Source: Caballeronia pedi
GTDB taxonomy: Bacteria > Pseudomonadota > Gammaproteobacteria > Burkholderiales > Burkholderiaceae
Assembly (NCBI RefSeq): GCF_001544915.2
Contig: NZ_FCOE02000012.1
Coordinates: forward strand, 124,001-188,000
DNA: 64,000 bases
Direction of reading: 5' to 3'
Shown: positions 62,895-64,000 of the stretch, in pieces
Layout of the letters: every line of letters begins with the position of its first letter
How positions within the stretch are numbered: the stretch's first letter is position 1
Notes under the pieces: generated by a model
The model's input: the letters and a program-made list of their open reading frames with translations, nothing else
Databases searched by the model: none
What the model was told of the DNA's origin: nothing
Program-made: the position numbers and the translations under genes

Positions 62895-63105
62895 TGTAGG
62901 TCCCAATTAGAAATGTCGCGTTTCCGCTAAATAAAAATGTCGCATTTTGCCGTACGTTCGTGGCCAGACAAGTGTTTCAGGAGCGCGGGCCATGAGCACG
63001 ACTGGGACCATTACGATTTCGATGCGCGAACGGGACAGACTGACGGTCATCGAGGCGGTAGTCTAGACGGATTTGAAGCCCGGCCGCGCGGCTGAGCGTT
63101 TGGGA
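62895..63105 (+). mobile_element. Remnant of an ISNCY-like insertion sequence (left end and 5' part)
   Basis: The segment begins TGTAGGTCCC, has two copies of ATGTCGC(G/A)TTT in the left end (62913-62923 and 62948-62958), and continues into a transposase start. No right end is visible, so only about 200 bp remain. I recognise the terminal pattern and the protein start from Burkholderiales elements, not from a search. Confidence 0.55.
62992..63105 (+). pseudogene. Transposase N-terminal fragment with in-frame stop
   Basis: Translation from ATG 62992 gives MSTTGTITISMRERDRLTVI and EAVV, then a TAG at 63064-63066, and the frame goes on with TDLKPGRAAERLG. The start MRERDRLTVIEAVV and KPGRAAERLG match the N-terminus of the transposases of that IS family. 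The rest of the gene is missing. The stretch 63106-63270 after it shows no coding or palindromic signal that I recognise. Confidence 0.7.
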
Positions 63106-63270
63106 CACTGCGCGCTTTTCTCGATGCCCTCGTGCGGATATGCAAGCACCACAGCCCGCGTGACAGGACGCCGCCGCCGTGCCTGATCGGCGAGCGCGCT
63201 TCTCAGGACGCGCAGGACCGCGTCATCGTAGGATCTTTAAAGCTGGTCACCGTATTCCAGGAACGTCGAC

Positions 63271-64000
63271 ATGAATTTCAGATCTTTGCAGTGCTTTGTC
63301 ATTCTTGCCGAGGAACTGAACTTCAGCCGGGCGGCTGAACGCCTGCATATCGCTCAACCCGCGCTGAGCCAGCAGATCCGGCTGCTGGAAGAGCGGCTCG
63401 GCACCCAGCTCGTCGATCGTGCGCGGCGGCCGCTGCGGCTCACTGAAGCGGGCCAATATCTCTGCACCGAAGCGCGCCAGATTCTCGGCTCGTGGGAACA
63501 GGCGAGCATGGGCGCGCAGGAAATCGGCGTCGGGCGGCGCGGCTGGCTGTCGATCGGCTTCACGCGCTCCGCGATGTACAGCATCCTGCCGCCCGCGCTG
63601 AAGGCATTTCATCATGCGTACCCGGAAGTCGAACTGAAGCTCTTCGAGATGTTGACCGAAGAGCAGACCGATGCGTTGCGCGACATGCGCATTCACGTAG
63701 GCATCGGACGGCAGCCTCTCTCGATCGCCGGCTGCACGTCGTATCCGCTGCTGCGTGAGCATATCGTGGCCGTGCTCTCGCCGGATCATCCGCTGGCGGG
63801 AAAAAAGAAGGTGCGCGTCGCCGAGCTCGAAGACACACCGGTCATTCTTTATCCGAAGCATCAGAACGCGCAGTTCAAGCGCACCGTGCAATCCCTGTAT
63901 CGCGATGCGGGTGTGACGCCGTTCGTCGCGCATCAGGCCTACGAAATCCAGACCGCGATCGCGCTCGTCGCGGCGGGACTCGGCGTGACCTTCGTCGGCG
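63271..64000 (+). CDS. LysR family transcriptional regulator (3' end outside window)
   Basis: The first 243 residues of a LysR regulator; HTH at about 3-60 (NFSRAAERLHIAQPALSQQI), effector domain from about 90. AGGA lies about 8 nt before ATG 63271. It stands directly after the IS remnant, so its promoter may have been altered by the insertion. Its target genes lie to the right of the window. Confidence 0.88.
   Translation, partial: MNFRSLQCFVILAEELNFSRAAERLHIAQPALSQQIRLLEERLGTQLVDRARRPLRLTEAGQYLCTEARQILGSWEQASMGAQEIGVGRRGWLSIGFTRSAMYSILPPALKAFHHAYPEVELKLFEMLTEEQTDALRDMRIHVGIGRQPLSIAGCTSYPLLREHIVAVLSPDHPLAGKKKVRVAELEDTPVILYPKHQNAQFKRTVQSLYRDAGVTPFVAHQAYEIQTAIALVAAGLGVTFVG

Noticed and set aside
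1..64000. tRNA, rRNA, CRISPR arrays or prophage structural clusters
   Set aside because: Looked for on both strands; only one short collar-like gene resembles phage, and no repeat-spacer pattern or tRNA was seen.

Overview
The window is high-GC DNA (roughly 65%) from a Burkholderiaceae betaproteobacterium. Gene content, codon use and operon style suit Paraburkholderia/Caballeronia (Burkholderia sensu lato), probably a secondary chromosome or megaplasmid: there is no core informational gene cluster, no rRNA, no tRNA and no CRISPR array. It is almost entirely a chain of catabolic and transport operons, each with its own regulator (IclR, TetR, GntR, YheO/DauR, LysR, LuxR, AraC/GlxA, LacI, MarR). 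Nitrogen-rich substrates dominate the first 36 kb.

Layout. 0-1.7 kb: a truncated MHS-type MFS transporter divergent from an IclR regulator. 1.8-11.3 kb: a minus-strand operon with a biuret/ureide-type cysteine hydrolase, two amidase-signature enzymes and AtzG- and AtzH-like proteins, divergent from a BMP-type ABC importer and followed by a TetR regulator. Nearly every junction is a 4-nt start/stop overlap, and a sigma-54 motif precedes the importer. 11.3-18 kb: a spermidine/putrescine-type ABC importer divergent from a PuuE-like deacetylase, a GntR regulator and a flavin reductase, with sigma-54 motifs facing both ways. 18-19.7 kb: NmrA-like oxidoreductase plus TetR with a 26-bp operator. 19.8-23.8 kb: DadA-like FAD dehydrogenase, amino-acid binding protein, ornithine cyclodeaminase-like protein and YheO/DauR regulator, a dauBAR-like D-amino-acid locus. 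23.8-27.7 kb: HutD, an unusual ureohydrolase and an MFS carrier divergent from LysR. 27.7-35.9 kb: NCS1 symporter, LysR, PuuB-like oxidase, cupin, LuxR, guanidinobutyrase and aldehyde dehydrogenase, read as guanidino/polyamine catabolism.

35.9-39 kb is a small accessory patch: a degenerate HAD-like protein, a peptide with a double-glycine leader behind a sigma-54 motif, a Phd/RelE-type toxin-antitoxin pair, a divergent Hfq paralogue and an orphan ORF. Next come a membrane diguanylate cyclase (39-40.3 kb), a mini tail-collar protein, a tautomerase, GlxA and an SDR (to 43.3 kb). 43.3-50.1 kb: LacI, HisD/HpsN-like dehydrogenase, thioesterase, MarR, tautomerase, MFS and SDR, with three copies of an 11-bp repeat and a LacI relic. 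50.2-56.8 kb: NCS1 permease, ETF alpha and beta, acyl-CoA dehydrogenase, CoA-transferase and LysR, a self-contained acyl-CoA oxidation module of unknown substrate. 56.9-62.8 kb: two MFS carriers, a GAF protein and gamma-glutamyltransferase divergent from a FadR-type regulator with paired operators. The end holds a decayed IS fragment and a truncated LysR gene.

The most interesting items are the sigma-54 signals tying several orphan nitrogen operons together, the double-glycine peptide with its sigma-54 signal, the extra Hfq beside a toxin-antitoxin module, and the orphan CoA-transferase/ACAD/ETF module. All functions are read from sequence by eye; no database search was run.
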